Part shown: positions 53,115 to 63,273 of the stretch, piece after piece
How the letters are laid out: each line of letters begins with the position of its first letter
How positions within the stretch are numbered: position 1 is the stretch's first letter
From: Gemmatimonadaceae bacterium
GTDB taxonomy: Bacteria; Gemmatimonadota; Gemmatimonadetes; Gemmatimonadales; Gemmatimonadaceae
DNA: 64,000 nucleotides
Direction of reading: 5' to 3'
Assembly (NCBI GenBank): GCA_037721215.1
Contig: JBBJNV010000012.1
Span: 1 to 64,000 of the forward strand
Notes under the pieces: generated by a model
The model's input: only the letters and a program-made list of their open reading frames with translations
Databases searched by the model: none
Told to the model about the DNA's origin: nothing
Translations under genes and position numbers: made by a program

Positions 53115-53936
53115 ATGAGCAGTGCCCTTGCTGATCCGACGCCTCGTCGCACTTGCTTCGTTGTCATGCCAATTACGGATCCGACTCCGTATGAACAGGG
53201 CCACTTTCGACGGGTGTACGAGCATATTATCAAGCCCTCCTGTGCAAGAGCGGGCTTCGACGCCACAAGGAGCGATGATGTTGAGCGGACGAATCACATC
53301 ATTCTTGATGTGCTCCGCAGAGTCCTTCAGGCCGACGTAGTTCTCTGTGACTTGAGTGGTCGAAATCCAAACGTCCTGTACGAACTCGGCGTGCGGCAGG
53401 CATTCAACAAACCGGTCGTACTAATCAAGGATTCGCAGACCGAGCGCATCTTTGACATTCAGGGTTTGAGAGACATCGAGTATGACGCGGCGCTACGGAT
53501 TGATCGCATCGCTCCCGCAGTCAACGCGATCTCAGCCGCGTTAACCACGACGACCGATGGCAATCAAGAAGAGATTAACTCCCTGATCCAATTATTGGGT
53601 GTTCAGGCTGCGTCGGTTCCACAACGCACCGAAATATCCGGGGAAACAAGCCTTATTCTCAATTCGCTAAACGACATCTCGAAACGCTTGGCTTTGCTTG
53701 AGCGATCTACGCCGGCACCAAAACCAGCCAAAACGACATCTTCCAACGATAATTTCGACGATTTCCCCGCGGCCTTAGACACATATACGATGGGCGATCC
53801 TGTAATTCATAAGAATCTAGGTAAGGGCAAAGTAGTCGCTCTGAAGGGTGACGTAGTCAGCGTTCATTTTCACAATGGCAGGCGAAAGGATTTCAAAGAC
53901 GACGATCCAGAGCTGACCTGGGAGCTTCCTTTTTGA
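53115..53936 (+). CDS. TIR/deoxyribosyltransferase-like effector with tudor-like tail
   Basis: A 273-residue protein. The N-terminal 150 residues form a Rossmann-like domain: CFVVMPITDPTPYEQGHFRRVYEHIIKP, CARAGFDATRSDDVE, IILDVLRRVLQADVVLCDLS, GRNPNVLYELGVRQAFNKPVVLI. NPNVxYELG is typical of TIR-like or nucleoside deoxyribosyltransferase-like effectors that destroy NAD or nucleotides. A linker follows, then a C-terminal Tudor/SH3-like barrel: MGDPVIHKNLGKGKVVALKG, VVSVHFHNGRRKDF, like the UvrD C-terminal domain. It is the only gene of its cassette and reads against the array, so it needs its own promoter; TACCTAGGTA at 53100 is palindromic. Confidence 0.75.
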   Translation: MSSALADPTPRRTCFVVMPITDPTPYEQGHFRRVYEHIIKPSCARAGFDATRSDDVERTNHIILDVLRRVLQADVVLCDLSGRNPNVLYELGVRQAFNKPVVLIKDSQTERIFDIQGLRDIEYDAALRIDRIAPAVNAISAALTTTTDGNQEEINSLIQLLGVQAASVPQRTEISGETSLILNSLNDISKRLALLERSTPAPKPAKTTSSNDNFDDFPAALDTYTMGDPVIHKNLGKGKVVALKGDVVSVHFHNGRRKDFKDDDPELTWELPF

Positions 53937-53952
53937 AATTCCGTGAGTTCCC

Positions 53953-54046
53953 GTCTAAACGCCAAAGCTCTGCTGCGAGGGCATCAAATAGTAGCGAGCG
54001 AAGCGAGCACTCAGTCGCGCCTCGTCTGCAGCAGTGCACGTTATGC
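53953..54046 (-). repeat. attC site 17
   Basis: The right box GTTATGC covers the TAA stop of the HEPN gene (54041). The left box is TCTAAAC; the arms are GCCAAAGCTCTGCTGCGAGG and CTCGTCTGCAGCAGTGCACG, which pair well around TGCTGC/GCAGCA. The centre carries a perfect GCGAGCGAAGCGAGC tract. Confidence 0.7.
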
Positions 54047-54853
54047 CGCAGGGGAGGCATCGCTAGATGTGCGGGAGTCGCCTGCTGTGATATACCCTTC
54101 ACCTACAAATCCGCGCGAAATAAGCTCGCCATCGATATGGCCGGCGAGCTCCTCCAGAGACGTCAACGCATAACGGCCGAAGCCCTTCGTAATATTCAAC
54201 CGACCGCCGACGCAGGTGGGAGTGGTGATTAAGTCACCAAACCTCTCTAGAAACCTCTCGTCAATCTTGCCTGCATTGTGAACTATGAGATGGCGTGCCT
54301 CTATGTACATAAGGGCCCTACGTGTCAACGTCTCGGGAAGCAGAACACCCGTGTGATCAAGAATCCGTTCTAGGAGTTGCTGAGTGCTTTTGGTTGCCTC
54401 TAATCGTCGAAATACCTTTTCGACCATGACGTCGCGTATGGCCTCGAAGCTACCAAGAGTCACGACCTCGTGATAGTCGAACTTCCCGGGCGCTTTACTT
54501 ACGACAGCAAGTGGATTGCGGTCGTACAATTCGCCAAGTAGCTCCTGAAGGTATTCCGCGAGAAACGCGTAGGCGCTATGCAGAACGTACTCGGCGCTGT
54601 TGCGTCGTAGGCGGTTGGCGAAGCCAGCGCGATCGGATACGCGGATCGAGATGCCCTTCTGCGCCAGTACTGCACTAATACTGGCTTTCTGATCTGGCGC
54701 GCGCCGGAGCTCTCGCATAGCTGCCGAGATGCAGGCGTCAACGCCATTGAGATAGAGGCGCGCGTCAGTAAGACGGGAGGAGAGAAGCGCGAAAGGCTTT
54801 GAACGAGTCGGCACGACGTCCCCGCCGAGAAAGAGTGATGGATGTTGCGGCAT
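54041..54853 (-). CDS. HEPN-domain cassette protein
   Basis: A 270-residue soluble protein. The motif EARHLIVHNAGKIDERFLERF (R-x4-H, RHLIVH) is the HEPN active-site pattern of RiboL-PSP-type proteins. Before it are the helices SAEYVLHSAYAFLAEYLQELL and VMVEKVFRRLEATKSTQQLLE. HEPN RNases cut RNA in toxin and abortive-infection systems. I took the ATG at 54853 (MPQHPSLFLGG); an ATG 36 codons upstream lies close to a worn attC. It is a complete cassette. Confidence 0.76.
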   Translation of the reverse strand: MPQHPSLFLGGDVVPTRSKPFALLSSRLTDARLYLNGVDACISAAMRELRRAPDQKASISAVLAQKGISIRVSDRAGFANRLRRNSAEYVLHSAYAFLAEYLQELLGELYDRNPLAVVSKAPGKFDYHEVVTLGSFEAIRDVMVEKVFRRLEATKSTQQLLERILDHTGVLLPETLTRRALMYIEARHLIVHNAGKIDERFLERFGDLITTPTCVGGRLNITKGFGRYALTSLEELAGHIDGELISRGFVGEGYITAGDSRTSSDASPAA

Positions 54854-54964
54854 AACTATTAAATGGACTGCCGACCTAGACTGCGGAGAGCCGACGAAAA
54901 CCGCAAGCGTCGGATACTTTGCAACTGCCAATGCAGCCGTAAGAGTCGACCGAACTCTCATCAG

Positions 54965-55050
54965 GCCAACGAGTTGCAGCTCTGCGGACGAAACAGGAGA
55001 AAAAGCAATGGCTGCAGAATCCCCGCAGCCTATTAATGCGTGAGCTTATT
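54965..55050 (-). repeat. possible eroded attC at the right end
   Basis: The plus strand has GGCCAAC (54965-54971) and a GTTGCAGCTCTGCGG arm that can partly pair with CCGCAGCC about 45 bases on; the outer right box is missing. If real, this is the upstream-most site of the array. No integrase gene follows. Confidence 0.3.
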
Positions 55051-55095
55051 GGAGAGCGTAGGCATCTGCATGACCGCCCCCGCCATCTCGAACAC

Positions 55096-58000
55096 TCACT
55101 TCCCGCCCAGTGTCACGACGACCTTGCGCCTCCGCCCATCGTCAACAAGCTCGATTGGCCCCTCAATATGAATGCCGTCGACAGTCGTTGAAGCCACACC
55201 GCTTTGCACCCCGTGCGGATTGTTGACTGTGATCGAATACGCAGTGTTACCGTGCAGGTACTCAATCCCGAATCCCGCCCACGCCGAGGGTATGCACGGA
55301 TCGATACTCAAAGTGCTCCCTCGCTTGTTGAAGCCTATTATCGACTCGACGCCAACACGATACTGCCAGCTCGCCGAGCCAGTGTACCAGGTCCATCCGC
55401 CGCGCCCGAGATGTCCTTCAGCCGTATACACATCCGCCGCGACCACATACGGCTCTACCTTATAGGTAGCAACGGCTTCGGCGGTGAGCGAGTGGGTCAC
55501 CGGATTCGTCATCTGAAATAGTTCGAACGCACGGTTGCCGTCGCCCAGCATTGCGGTGGCAAGTACTCCCCACATCGCAGCGTGCGTATACTGCGCGCCG
55601 TTCTCACGAACACCGGGCAGATACCCCTGGATGTAGCCGGGGTCGTGTGCTCCACGGTCGAACGCGGGAGTCAGGAGCATCAACAATCGCGCGTCCTCGC
55701 GCACAAGATGCTGGTTGAAGGACTGCATCGCCGTCCGCGCCCGGTCGGGTGCGCCAGCGCGAGAAATCACGCTCCAACTTTGCGCGATCGCGTCGATCCT
55801 GCACTCCTCGTTAGCGCTCGACCCGAGCGGCGCGCCATCGTCGTAATACGCTCGGCGGTACCACGCACCATCCCACGACGTCTGCTCGATGGCATCGCTG
55901 TAGCGGCTCGCGGTCTCCAGAAATTCGGCGGCAACCGCGTGATCGCCCCGCGCCTGCGAGTGAGTGGCGAATTCACGCAATGTCGCAATGAGAAACCAGG
56001 CGAGCCACACACTCTCCCCTTTTCCCTCGATACCCACGCGGTTCATGCCGTCATTCCAGTCGCCGCCGCCGATCAGCGGCAGCCCATGCGCGCCCGACGT
56101 GCATGCCCGCCGCAACGCGCGCACGCAGTGATCGTATAGAGATTCAGTCAGCGGCGATATATCGGGCACTCCATACAACTCGTCTTCGTCCGGCAGGAGT
56201 TGTCGCGATGTGACGTACGGCACCATCTCGTCCAGAATCGAAGCGTCTCCCACCACTCGCAGGTAATGATTCACCACAAATGGCAGCCAGATGAGATCGT
56301 CGGCAAAGCGCGTCCTTACGCCTCGTCCGCTATCCGGATGCCACCAGTGCTGAACGTCCCCCTCCTCGAACTGTCTCGAACACGCATGGAGAATATGATT
56401 GCGGGCGAGCAGCGGCTCGGCGTAAACGAACGCCATCGCGTCCTGAAGCTGATCCCTGAAACCAAACGCTCCACTCGACTGGTACAGCGCGATTCTTCCC
56501 CACATTCTGCATGACAATGCCTGATACAGCGCCCACTGATTCACCATCAGATCGAAAGTCGGCTCGGGCGTCGTCACACGAATCGTGGACAAGCGCTTGT
56601 GCCACGCAGCCGCCGACTGATCGAGCGCGGCATTTGCCACGAGCGGCGACCTGTATTGTCTCGCCATCGCAACGGCACCGTCTGTTCCGTTGCCCGATCC
56701 GAGCAGAACGGTAATGTCGCGAGTCTCTCCGGGCGAAAGCTCGATGGATGCCTGAAGCGCGGCACACGCATCGACCACTTCTTCCGTGTTTCCATCGAGG
56801 TGTGTGCCAGTGAGCCCCAATGGAGACGCGAGTGATCCGTTCCGCCCGATAAAGCTGCGGCGATTGGCGGTAGCGGCCGACAACGGTTCGCTCAGGGATG
56901 AAAATGCCACCCGGGTTGCGAATTCCGGCTCGAAAGTATTTACGGCGAGCATCGTGCTCTCGTCAGACAACAACCGGGTCTTCACGTGGCTTTGTGTTCG
57001 CTCCCGGTTGCCACCCAGCACCCACTCTGCATAGCTGGTAATGGTGATTCGCCGGATCCGTGTTCCCGAATTGGTAAGCGACAGCACCTGAATTTTTACC
57101 GGATCTACTTCGGGCATCCCCACTCGAAGACTTGTCAGGATTTCGTCATGCGCATGTTCGAAGACTGAATATCCGGCGCCATGTCGAATCGTGTAGCGAG
57201 TTGTTTCGCGAATCGGCGCCGGCGTAGGGGTCCATATCTGTCCGGTGTCTTCGTCGCGAATGTAGATGCACTCACCCGCGGGGTCCTGCACTGGATCGTT
57301 CTGCCACGGCGTAAGGCGGAAGAAACTGCTGTTAATGCTCCAGGTCGGCCCGGCGCCACACTCGCTGATGAGAAAGCCGCCCGAGGGGTTCGCGACCACA
57401 TTGATCCAGGGAGCTGGAGGTAGCCGATTACCGTCAAGCCTTATCTCGTATTCTCCCTGTCCATTGAATCCGCCGAGTCCGTTGAAGAATGCGAGATCAT
57501 CCGGGGGGTCGCCGTGGAGCATGCCGGAAGGAGAGCTTTGTAAAGGAGTGTCTGGCGGCGCATCATTCAGGCCCGACAGACTGGTGGTGATATCGGCCGG
57601 TGACGGCACAATTGCATCAACGCCTGGCGCGGCCCCGTTGTCGTTCAGCATGTGGGCCAGCGAAGCGCCACCGCTGTTTATCCGAATTCGCGCCGATGCT
57701 TCGAGTGCCTGCATCTCAGCTTCAGACAATGCATCGCGCCGGCGCACGAACACGCCGCGTGGCTGGTCGAGAAAATCAGTCCCCCCGCTCGCGCGCACCG
57801 TCGAGGCAACATCATCGCTGCGCTCACCAGCGCGTTGACCCTCGCACACGATTACGAGATCGCACGCAATTCCCTTTAATGTCCAATATCTGTGAAGCGT
57901 GAGAAGCTCTCTCACACGACATTCATCTCCGGATGCACTGAGGGTCGCCAGAACGATCGGCCATTCCCCGCTCACCCCGATGGCGACAAGCTCAGCCCGT

Positions 58001-59046
58001 CCAACCTCGGATTCCATTTTTCCTGACACAAGTTGCCCTGCGGCCGGCCCTCCGTAGAGCAACATTCCCGCGGCGTTCTGATAAGCGGCCGCTTCCGCAG
58101 CGGAGACGCCGAGATCATCACGTGCGCATGCTGCACCTGATAGCGAGGATCCAAACGGTTTTTCCGCCTCCTCGAATCCGGAATACACACGCGCCTGCTC
58201 GAGAGCCGCGTCGCGGTCCGCTGCCGCGAAGGTCGTGAAGATGACATGCGCGGACTCGCCGCCGGGAATGGTCACCCTCGTGCGTAGCGCGAGAACCGGG
58301 TCGAGCACTGCACCGACACTGCCAGTGAGCGAGCCGGCATTGTCCATTGCCAGCGGGTTGCGTGACGAACGCCCGCGCCCGATGAAACTGGCGCGATCGG
58401 TTTCGCAGCTTACCGGGAATCCACCAGGGCCACTCACGGCAATCGTGTGGCCGCACCACAGGGTATCATCCTTCGCCGAACGAGGGCGCCGCATCGCCAG
58501 TATCGTCCCGCTCTCCGGCAGCCACTCTGTCTGCACAAACAGATTGGAGAATGCACGGTGGCCGCGATCGGATGCGAGCGGTGCGAGAACGACTTCCTGG
58601 TAACTCGTGAGCTCTATCTCCGCTTCCGAGTCCGACAGATTGGCGACGGTGACGCGCCGTGATTCCGCAGCCGCACCGGCAACGACGATTATCTCAGTCG
58701 TGGTCTCGATGCTTCCATCACGACGTTGAAACGTCACCCTGTCGTCCGCCATTGTAACACGGTACCAGTGCGCAGTTGCGCAAACGGGCTGATGACCTGC
58801 GGACCAGATTGTCCCCGTACGCAGGTTCCTCAGATAGCACCACTGCCCGTAGTCGTCGCGAGTGGCGTCCGCTCGCCACCGGTTGATCGCGATGTCTCCA
58901 TGCTGGCTCAGGCCGCCACCAGCACTGGTGACGATGGTGGTATATGGAACCTGGCCAAGAATGGCGATCGTGGGCAAAGGCGTATCGGCGGTTTCCAGCG
59001 TCCGAACCGCTGGATCTTCGGAAACAGAATTCACTGACAAGGGCAC
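55096..59046 (-). CDS. GH94 beta-glucan phosphorylase-like protein
   Basis: A 1316-residue protein with two tandem GH94 N-terminal beta-sandwich domains (about residues 40-290 and 555-800; INRWRADATRDDYGQWCYLRN in the first, SFFRLTPWQND in the second) and a C-terminal alpha/alpha-barrel from about 850, with the catalytic GGDWNDGMNR. NdvB-type cyclic beta-1,2-glucan synthases carry the same pair behind a GT84 domain, which is absent here. The better match is a beta-1,2-oligoglucan phosphorylase, which releases glucose 1-phosphate. It diverges from a LacI gene with a shared operator. No signal peptide, so it is cytoplasmic. Confidence 0.88.
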   Translation of the reverse strand: MPLSVNSVSEDPAVRTLETADTPLPTIAILGQVPYTTIVTSAGGGLSQHGDIAINRWRADATRDDYGQWCYLRNLRTGTIWSAGHQPVCATAHWYRVTMADDRVTFQRRDGSIETTTEIIVVAGAAAESRRVTVANLSDSEAEIELTSYQEVVLAPLASDRGHRAFSNLFVQTEWLPESGTILAMRRPRSAKDDTLWCGHTIAVSGPGGFPVSCETDRASFIGRGRSSRNPLAMDNAGSLTGSVGAVLDPVLALRTRVTIPGGESAHVIFTTFAAADRDAALEQARVYSGFEEAEKPFGSSLSGAACARDDLGVSAAEAAAYQNAAGMLLYGGPAAGQLVSGKMESEVGRAELVAIGVSGEWPIVLATLSASGDECRVRELLTLHRYWTLKGIACDLVIVCEGQRAGERSDDVASTVRASGGTDFLDQPRGVFVRRRDALSEAEMQALEASARIRINSGGASLAHMLNDNGAAPGVDAIVPSPADITTSLSGLNDAPPDTPLQSSPSGMLHGDPPDDLAFFNGLGGFNGQGEYEIRLDGNRLPPAPWINVVANPSGGFLISECGAGPTWSINSSFFRLTPWQNDPVQDPAGECIYIRDEDTGQIWTPTPAPIRETTRYTIRHGAGYSVFEHAHDEILTSLRVGMPEVDPVKIQVLSLTNSGTRIRRITITSYAEWVLGGNRERTQSHVKTRLLSDESTMLAVNTFEPEFATRVAFSSLSEPLSAATANRRSFIGRNGSLASPLGLTGTHLDGNTEEVVDACAALQASIELSPGETRDITVLLGSGNGTDGAVAMARQYRSPLVANAALDQSAAAWHKRLSTIRVTTPEPTFDLMVNQWALYQALSCRMWGRIALYQSSGAFGFRDQLQDAMAFVYAEPLLARNHILHACSRQFEEGDVQHWWHPDSGRGVRTRFADDLIWLPFVVNHYLRVVGDASILDEMVPYVTSRQLLPDEDELYGVPDISPLTESLYDHCVRALRRACTSGAHGLPLIGGGDWNDGMNRVGIEGKGESVWLAWFLIATLREFATHSQARGDHAVAAEFLETASRYSDAIEQTSWDGAWYRRAYYDDGAPLGSSANEECRIDAIAQSWSVISRAGAPDRARTAMQSFNQHLVREDARLLMLLTPAFDRGAHDPGYIQGYLPGVRENGAQYTHAAMWGVLATAMLGDGNRAFELFQMTNPVTHSLTAEAVATYKVEPYVVAADVYTAEGHLGRGGWTWYTGSASWQYRVGVESIIGFNKRGSTLSIDPCIPSAWAGFGIEYLHGNTAYSITVNNPHGVQSGVASTTVDGIHIEGPIELVDDGRRRKVVVTLGGK

Positions 59047-59097
59047 ATTGTTTCGTTCGCCGAGAAACGGATTGAAAACTCTTCTGTTGCGTTTCGA

Positions 59098-59111
59098 TGT
59101 AAACGATTACA
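59098..59111. promoter_or_regulatory. LacI-type operator between divergent genes
   Basis: TGTAAACGATTACA is a 14-base near-palindrome with the central CG typical of LacI-family operators. It lies 52 bases before the GH94 gene start and 30 bases before the LacI gene start, so one repressor could control both sides. Confidence 0.72.
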
Positions 59112-59140
59112 TTCTGGCCTGTTCGTCAACCCGTGGGGCG

Positions 59141-60241
59141 ATGGCAACCATAAAAGACGTTGCACGCGAAGCATCCGTATCGATAGCTACCGTTTCCCGC
59201 GTCTTCAACGGCGTGGATGCCGTGCGCGATGAAACCGCCCGCCGGGTGAGAGCCGCCGCTGCGCTGCTGCGTTACGCCCCCCACCGTGGAGCACGCAGCC
59301 TCATCACCAGCCGTACGAACACCCTCGGCGTTCTGCTCCCCGATCTCTACGGCGAATTTTTCTCCGAATTGCTACGGGGAATCGATCTCGCGGCCCGGCG
59401 GAGCGGTTACCACATACTCGTCTCGCGCTCATGCGAAGGTCGCTCCGAGCTCGAGGAAGCCATGCGCGCCATGCGTGGTCGCGTTGACGGCGTGCTGCTC
59501 ATGTCACCTGACATCGACGCCGAGTCGCTCCTCAACTTTCCGCTCAACCTGCCCGTCGTACTGCTCTGCTCCGATTCAAAGGGACACACGGTTGACTCGG
59601 TGATCATCGAGAACTGCAAAGGGGCGAGAGAGATAGTCGGGCACCTCGTCTCACTTGGCCACCGGCGGATTGCAATCATCAAAGGCGCGATCGGAAATTA
59701 TGATGCCGCTGAGCGACTGAGAGGATATCGCATGGCACTGCGCGAGGCAGGCATCGCTCCCGAGCGAGCGCTCGAGATCTATGGCGGGTTCACCGAGGCC
59801 GGAGGATACGCAGCCGCGGTGACATTGCTCGCGCTGCCCATGCGGCCCACCGCGATTTTCGCGGCCAATGATTCGATGGCGATCGGAGCACTGAGTGCAC
59901 TTCGCGAGTCGCGCATCCGCATTCCCGAAGACATGGCAATCGCGGGTTTCGACGACATCCCGCTGGCGCGCTATATGGACCCGCCGCTTTCGTCGGTGCG
60001 AGTGCCTATCTCGGACCTGGGGGCTCGGGCAGTCGGGATCCTGCTCCACGGAATCACGCACAAGAACGAGCACAAACGGCGTCGGGAGCGCGTATCCACG
60101 GAGCTCGTCGTGCGACGATCATGCGGCGCACCATGCGCCGAGCGTCCGCCGCCTTCGCGCGGCGCGGGCAAAGCAGTGAGTTCCGGCCGTCGCAGGCCGT
60201 CGATAGGTGAAAACAACGCAACAACAACTGGAGAGACTTAA
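59141..60241 (+). CDS. LacI family transcriptional regulator
   Basis: A 366-residue sugar-responsive repressor. The HTH and hinge are ATIKDVAREASVSIATVSRVFNG and the RVRAAAALLRYAPHRGARSL hinge helix. The periplasmic-binding-like core has NTLGVLLPDLYGEFFSELLRG and AIAGFDDIPLARYMDPPLSS. The start is the ATG at 59141; the frame upstream is open but overlaps the operator. The last 40 residues are a low-complexity tail. The next gene starts at the base after the stop, so LacI and the receptor are cotranscribed. Confidence 0.94.
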   Translation: MATIKDVAREASVSIATVSRVFNGVDAVRDETARRVRAAAALLRYAPHRGARSLITSRTNTLGVLLPDLYGEFFSELLRGIDLAARRSGYHILVSRSCEGRSELEEAMRAMRGRVDGVLLMSPDIDAESLLNFPLNLPVVLLCSDSKGHTVDSVIIENCKGAREIVGHLVSLGHRRIAIIKGAIGNYDAAERLRGYRMALREAGIAPERALEIYGGFTEAGGYAAAVTLLALPMRPTAIFAANDSMAIGALSALRESRIRIPEDMAIAGFDDIPLARYMDPPLSSVRVPISDLGARAVGILLHGITHKNEHKRRRERVSTELVVRRSCGAPCAERPPPSRGAGKAVSSGRRRPSIGENNATTTGET

Positions 60242-63205
60242 ATGTTCAGGGACAGGTTAAGGCTTCAACGATTTTCTCGAACGGTCGCACTCGCGGTTCT
60301 GGGCATGCTTGCCCTGACAGCCACCAGTGCTGCCGCGCAGAATACGACCGGAACCATTCGCGGAGTGATAAGCTCGGGCGGAAGCGTCATCAGCGACGCC
60401 CAGATCCAGGTCAGGGATCCTGCAACCGGAGTGCAGCGCGGCGCCATCAGTCGTGCCGATGGCTCATTTACTCTGGCCGGCCTCAGCCCGGCAACCTACG
60501 ATATGACGGTTCGCCGAATCGGCAGCGCTCCCCAGACCCGGCGCGTGGTAGTGCAAATCGGCTCAACCCAGATCCAGAACTTCGCAATCAACGAACAGGC
60601 GGCTCAACTCGAGGCCGTTGTGGTGCAGGCGCAATCTTCGTTTGAGACCCGCACCTCGGAAGTCGCGACGAACGTCACGCAGGCACAGATTGAAAAGCTA
60701 CCGACACCGAGTCGCAACTTTCTCGATCTGGCCGCATTGACGCCCGGCATCACGGTCACAGAAGATCGCGTCAACGGTCAGTTCAGAACGTTTTCGGCGG
60801 GTGGCCAGGGAGCCAACGCGGTCAACCTCTTCGTTGACGGGACGAGTCTCAAGAACGATCTGACTGCCGGTGGCGTAGCCGGCCAGGACGCGAGCCGGGG
60901 TAACCCCTTCCCGCGGAATGCGATCAAGGAATACCGCGTTATCAGCCAGAACTTCAAAGCCGAGTATCAGAAAGCGTCGAGCGCGATCATTACGGCGACG
61001 ACCAAGTCGGGCGGCAACGTCTGGAGCGGCAACGCTCTTTTCGGCTACCAGAATCAGGGACTGGTTGGGCTCGATACCTTCCAGCGCCGTGACAAGAACA
61101 ACGCCCCTAAGACGTTCAGGAAGCCGGAATACCGGCGCAGCCTGGCGGCCCTGAGCATCGGGGGTCCGATCGTCAAGGACAAGATTCACATTTTCGGTTC
61201 CTACGAAGGCAATTATCAGAACCGGGCAAACCGGGTGAATTTCGCTACTCCACCTACCGGCTTTGCGGCACTCGACTCCGTCAATCTCACGCAGTACAAC
61301 GGCAACTTCACATCTCCGTTCCGCGAAACGTTGCTGTTTGGAAAGCTCACCAACGCCATCAACGAGAACTCCTCGGCGGAGCTCAGCTTCAGCAATCGCA
61401 ATGAAACGGATATCCGGGACTTCGGGGGCTCGACTGCCTTCCAGTCGGCGGTTGACTTCCAACAGAACGTGAGCATTGGACAGCTCAAGTACAACTATTT
61501 TGTCGGATCGCTGCTCAACGAAGCCAAAATTGACTATTCCCGCTTCCAGCGGAATCCGCAACCTGCCAGTCCCGGCATGGCTTCGCGATTGTTCTTCTAT
61601 CCAAACGGTGACGCGCGAATTGGAAGCAATCTCAGCAGGCAGGACTATATCCAGAAGCGTCTCGGAATCCGCGACGATATCACGTATTCCGGCCTGCAGC
61701 TCGGCGGCGAGCACATTCTCAAAGCCGGTGCGAATTTCGATTTCGTCAAGTATGACATCCTGAAGGACAATCGAAGCACACCGGAGTTCGTTTACAGCAA
61801 CATCGAGGGCGGAGTCAACTACGGCTTCCGGTCTCCGTTTCAGCTGGTATACGGCACGGGCGACGGCACAGTCAACACCAACAACAACCAGCTGGGTGTT
61901 TATCTGCAGGACGACTGGACGCCAATCTCACGGCTGACCTTGAATCTCGGCGTACGCTGGGACTACGAGTCGCAGATGCTGAACCGCAATTACGTAACGC
62001 CGCAGAACGTCGTTGATACCCTCACGCGCTACAACAATCAGCTGATTACTCCGCTCGATCTGAGCCGCTACATCAGCACCGGCAGCAACCGCAAGCCCTT
62101 CTACGGCGCCATTCAACCGCGCCTTGGATTCTCACTTGCCGTGGATGAGAACAGCCGGACGACAATCTTTGGCGGCTGGGGCATCTACTACGATCGTATT
62201 CCGTTCGATCTGTACGCGGTGGACGAGCAGCTCAAATTGAGCCACCCGGAGTTCACAGTCCGATTTGCGCCCAGAGGAGTTGCACCGGGACCGGGTCAGG
62301 TGGCGTTTCTTGACTCCTACCTTACTGCCGACCGGGCAACGCTCGATGCACTGGTCAAGTCTTCCGGAAAGCCGGAAGCCTGGCTGATCGACAGCGAAGC
62401 CAAGGTTCCGCGCTCAAAGCAGATGAACATTGGCGTCCGTCAGGTTCTGGGAAGCTTCGTGATGTCCGCGACGTATGCGAACGTCAAGGGAGAAGACCAG
62501 ATGGTGCTCAACTGGGCCAACATCGGTCTCAACGCCGAAGGCCGTTGCTGCCGCGACTTTCCGATTCGGGATCACGGGTTTAGCAACTTCATCTACTCGA
62601 CAAACGACAAGAAAACCTGGTATGACGCGCTTCTCATACAGGTCGACAGGCCGTATCGACGGTCTTCCCCGGACGCAATTGGATGGGGACTTGGCGTTGC
62701 ATACACCAATGCAAACCGGTCGATACAAGGTGCAGACGGGTTGAACGATGATTTCTCGTTCCCGAACGCACTCAGCATTCCGAAACATCCTTCCAACGAC
62801 GAGCGGCAGCGGGTAGTCGCTAACTGGATTACAGATTTACCATATCTCTTTGGAATCCAGTTCTCCGGACTGGCCACGCTCGGCGGCAAGTTCACGCAGG
62901 ACGTTGGATGCCCCGGCCGGTTCTGTGGAGTTGGCACCACTGAGAACGCTTATCAGCGTGGGGGCTTCACGGTTCCCGGTACGTTCCCGTACCAGAACGT
63001 CGACCTGCGACTCCGGAAGGATTTCCTGAGTTTCGGGCGCACGGGAATGGCGTTCGGGCTCACGGTGGATGCCTTCAATGCATTGAACCGCGACAACTTC
63101 GGCTGTTACAAGACTGGAAACCGTAAGGACAAGGATTTCGGTTCCCCGGATTGCATCGTCAGCGACGCGCGGAGATATCAGTTGGGTGCGGAACTCAACT
63201 TCTGA
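60242..63205 (+). CDS. TonB-dependent receptor (Oar-like) with CarboxypepD_reg domain
   Basis: A 987-residue outer-membrane receptor. The signal peptide ends at TSAAAQ. A carboxypeptidase-regulatory-like domain follows ([21 protein letters not shown] to about residue 120), then the plug ([34 protein letters not shown]) and the barrel with a C-terminal aromatic-ended YQLGAELNF. It should import oligosaccharides with TonB energy. No separate TonB box is clear. Placed directly behind the LacI gene, it is probably the beta-glucan importer. A stable hairpin follows the stop. Confidence 0.95.
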   Translation: MFRDRLRLQRFSRTVALAVLGMLALTATSAAAQNTTGTIRGVISSGGSVISDAQIQVRDPATGVQRGAISRADGSFTLAGLSPATYDMTVRRIGSAPQTRRVVVQIGSTQIQNFAINEQAAQLEAVVVQAQSSFETRTSEVATNVTQAQIEKLPTPSRNFLDLAALTPGITVTEDRVNGQFRTFSAGGQGANAVNLFVDGTSLKNDLTAGGVAGQDASRGNPFPRNAIKEYRVISQNFKAEYQKASSAIITATTKSGGNVWSGNALFGYQNQGLVGLDTFQRRDKNNAPKTFRKPEYRRSLAALSIGGPIVKDKIHIFGSYEGNYQNRANRVNFATPPTGFAALDSVNLTQYNGNFTSPFRETLLFGKLTNAINENSSAELSFSNRNETDIRDFGGSTAFQSAVDFQQNVSIGQLKYNYFVGSLLNEAKIDYSRFQRNPQPASPGMASRLFFYPNGDARIGSNLSRQDYIQKRLGIRDDITYSGLQLGGEHILKAGANFDFVKYDILKDNRSTPEFVYSNIEGGVNYGFRSPFQLVYGTGDGTVNTNNNQLGVYLQDDWTPISRLTLNLGVRWDYESQMLNRNYVTPQNVVDTLTRYNNQLITPLDLSRYISTGSNRKPFYGAIQPRLGFSLAVDENSRTTIFGGWGIYYDRIPFDLYAVDEQLKLSHPEFTVRFAPRGVAPGPGQVAFLDSYLTADRATLDALVKSSGKPEAWLIDSEAKVPRSKQMNIGVRQVLGSFVMSATYANVKGEDQMVLNWANIGLNAEGRCCRDFPIRDHGFSNFIYSTNDKKTWYDALLIQVDRPYRRSSPDAIGWGLGVAYTNANRSIQGADGLNDDFSFPNALSIPKHPSNDERQRVVANWITDLPYLFGIQFSGLATLGGKFTQDVGCPGRFCGVGTTENAYQRGGFTVPGTFPYQNVDLRLRKDFLSFGRTGMAFGLTVDAFNALNRDNFGCYKTGNRKDKDFGSPDCIVSDARRYQLGAELNF

Positions 63206-63211
63206 CTTCTG

Positions 63212-63242
63212 AGCCACGGGATACGACCGGTATCCCGTGGCT
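63212..63242 (+). terminator. hairpin after the TonB receptor gene
   Basis: A perfect inverted repeat with 13-base arms, AGCCACGGGATAC and GTATCCCGTGGCT, and a five-base loop (GACCG), seven bases past the stop codon. No T-run follows, so it may be an mRNA 3' stabiliser or a Rho-type end instead of a simple intrinsic terminator. Confidence 0.65.
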
Positions 63243-63273
63243 GTTCAGGAATACCACGAATGGAGCACTTGTC

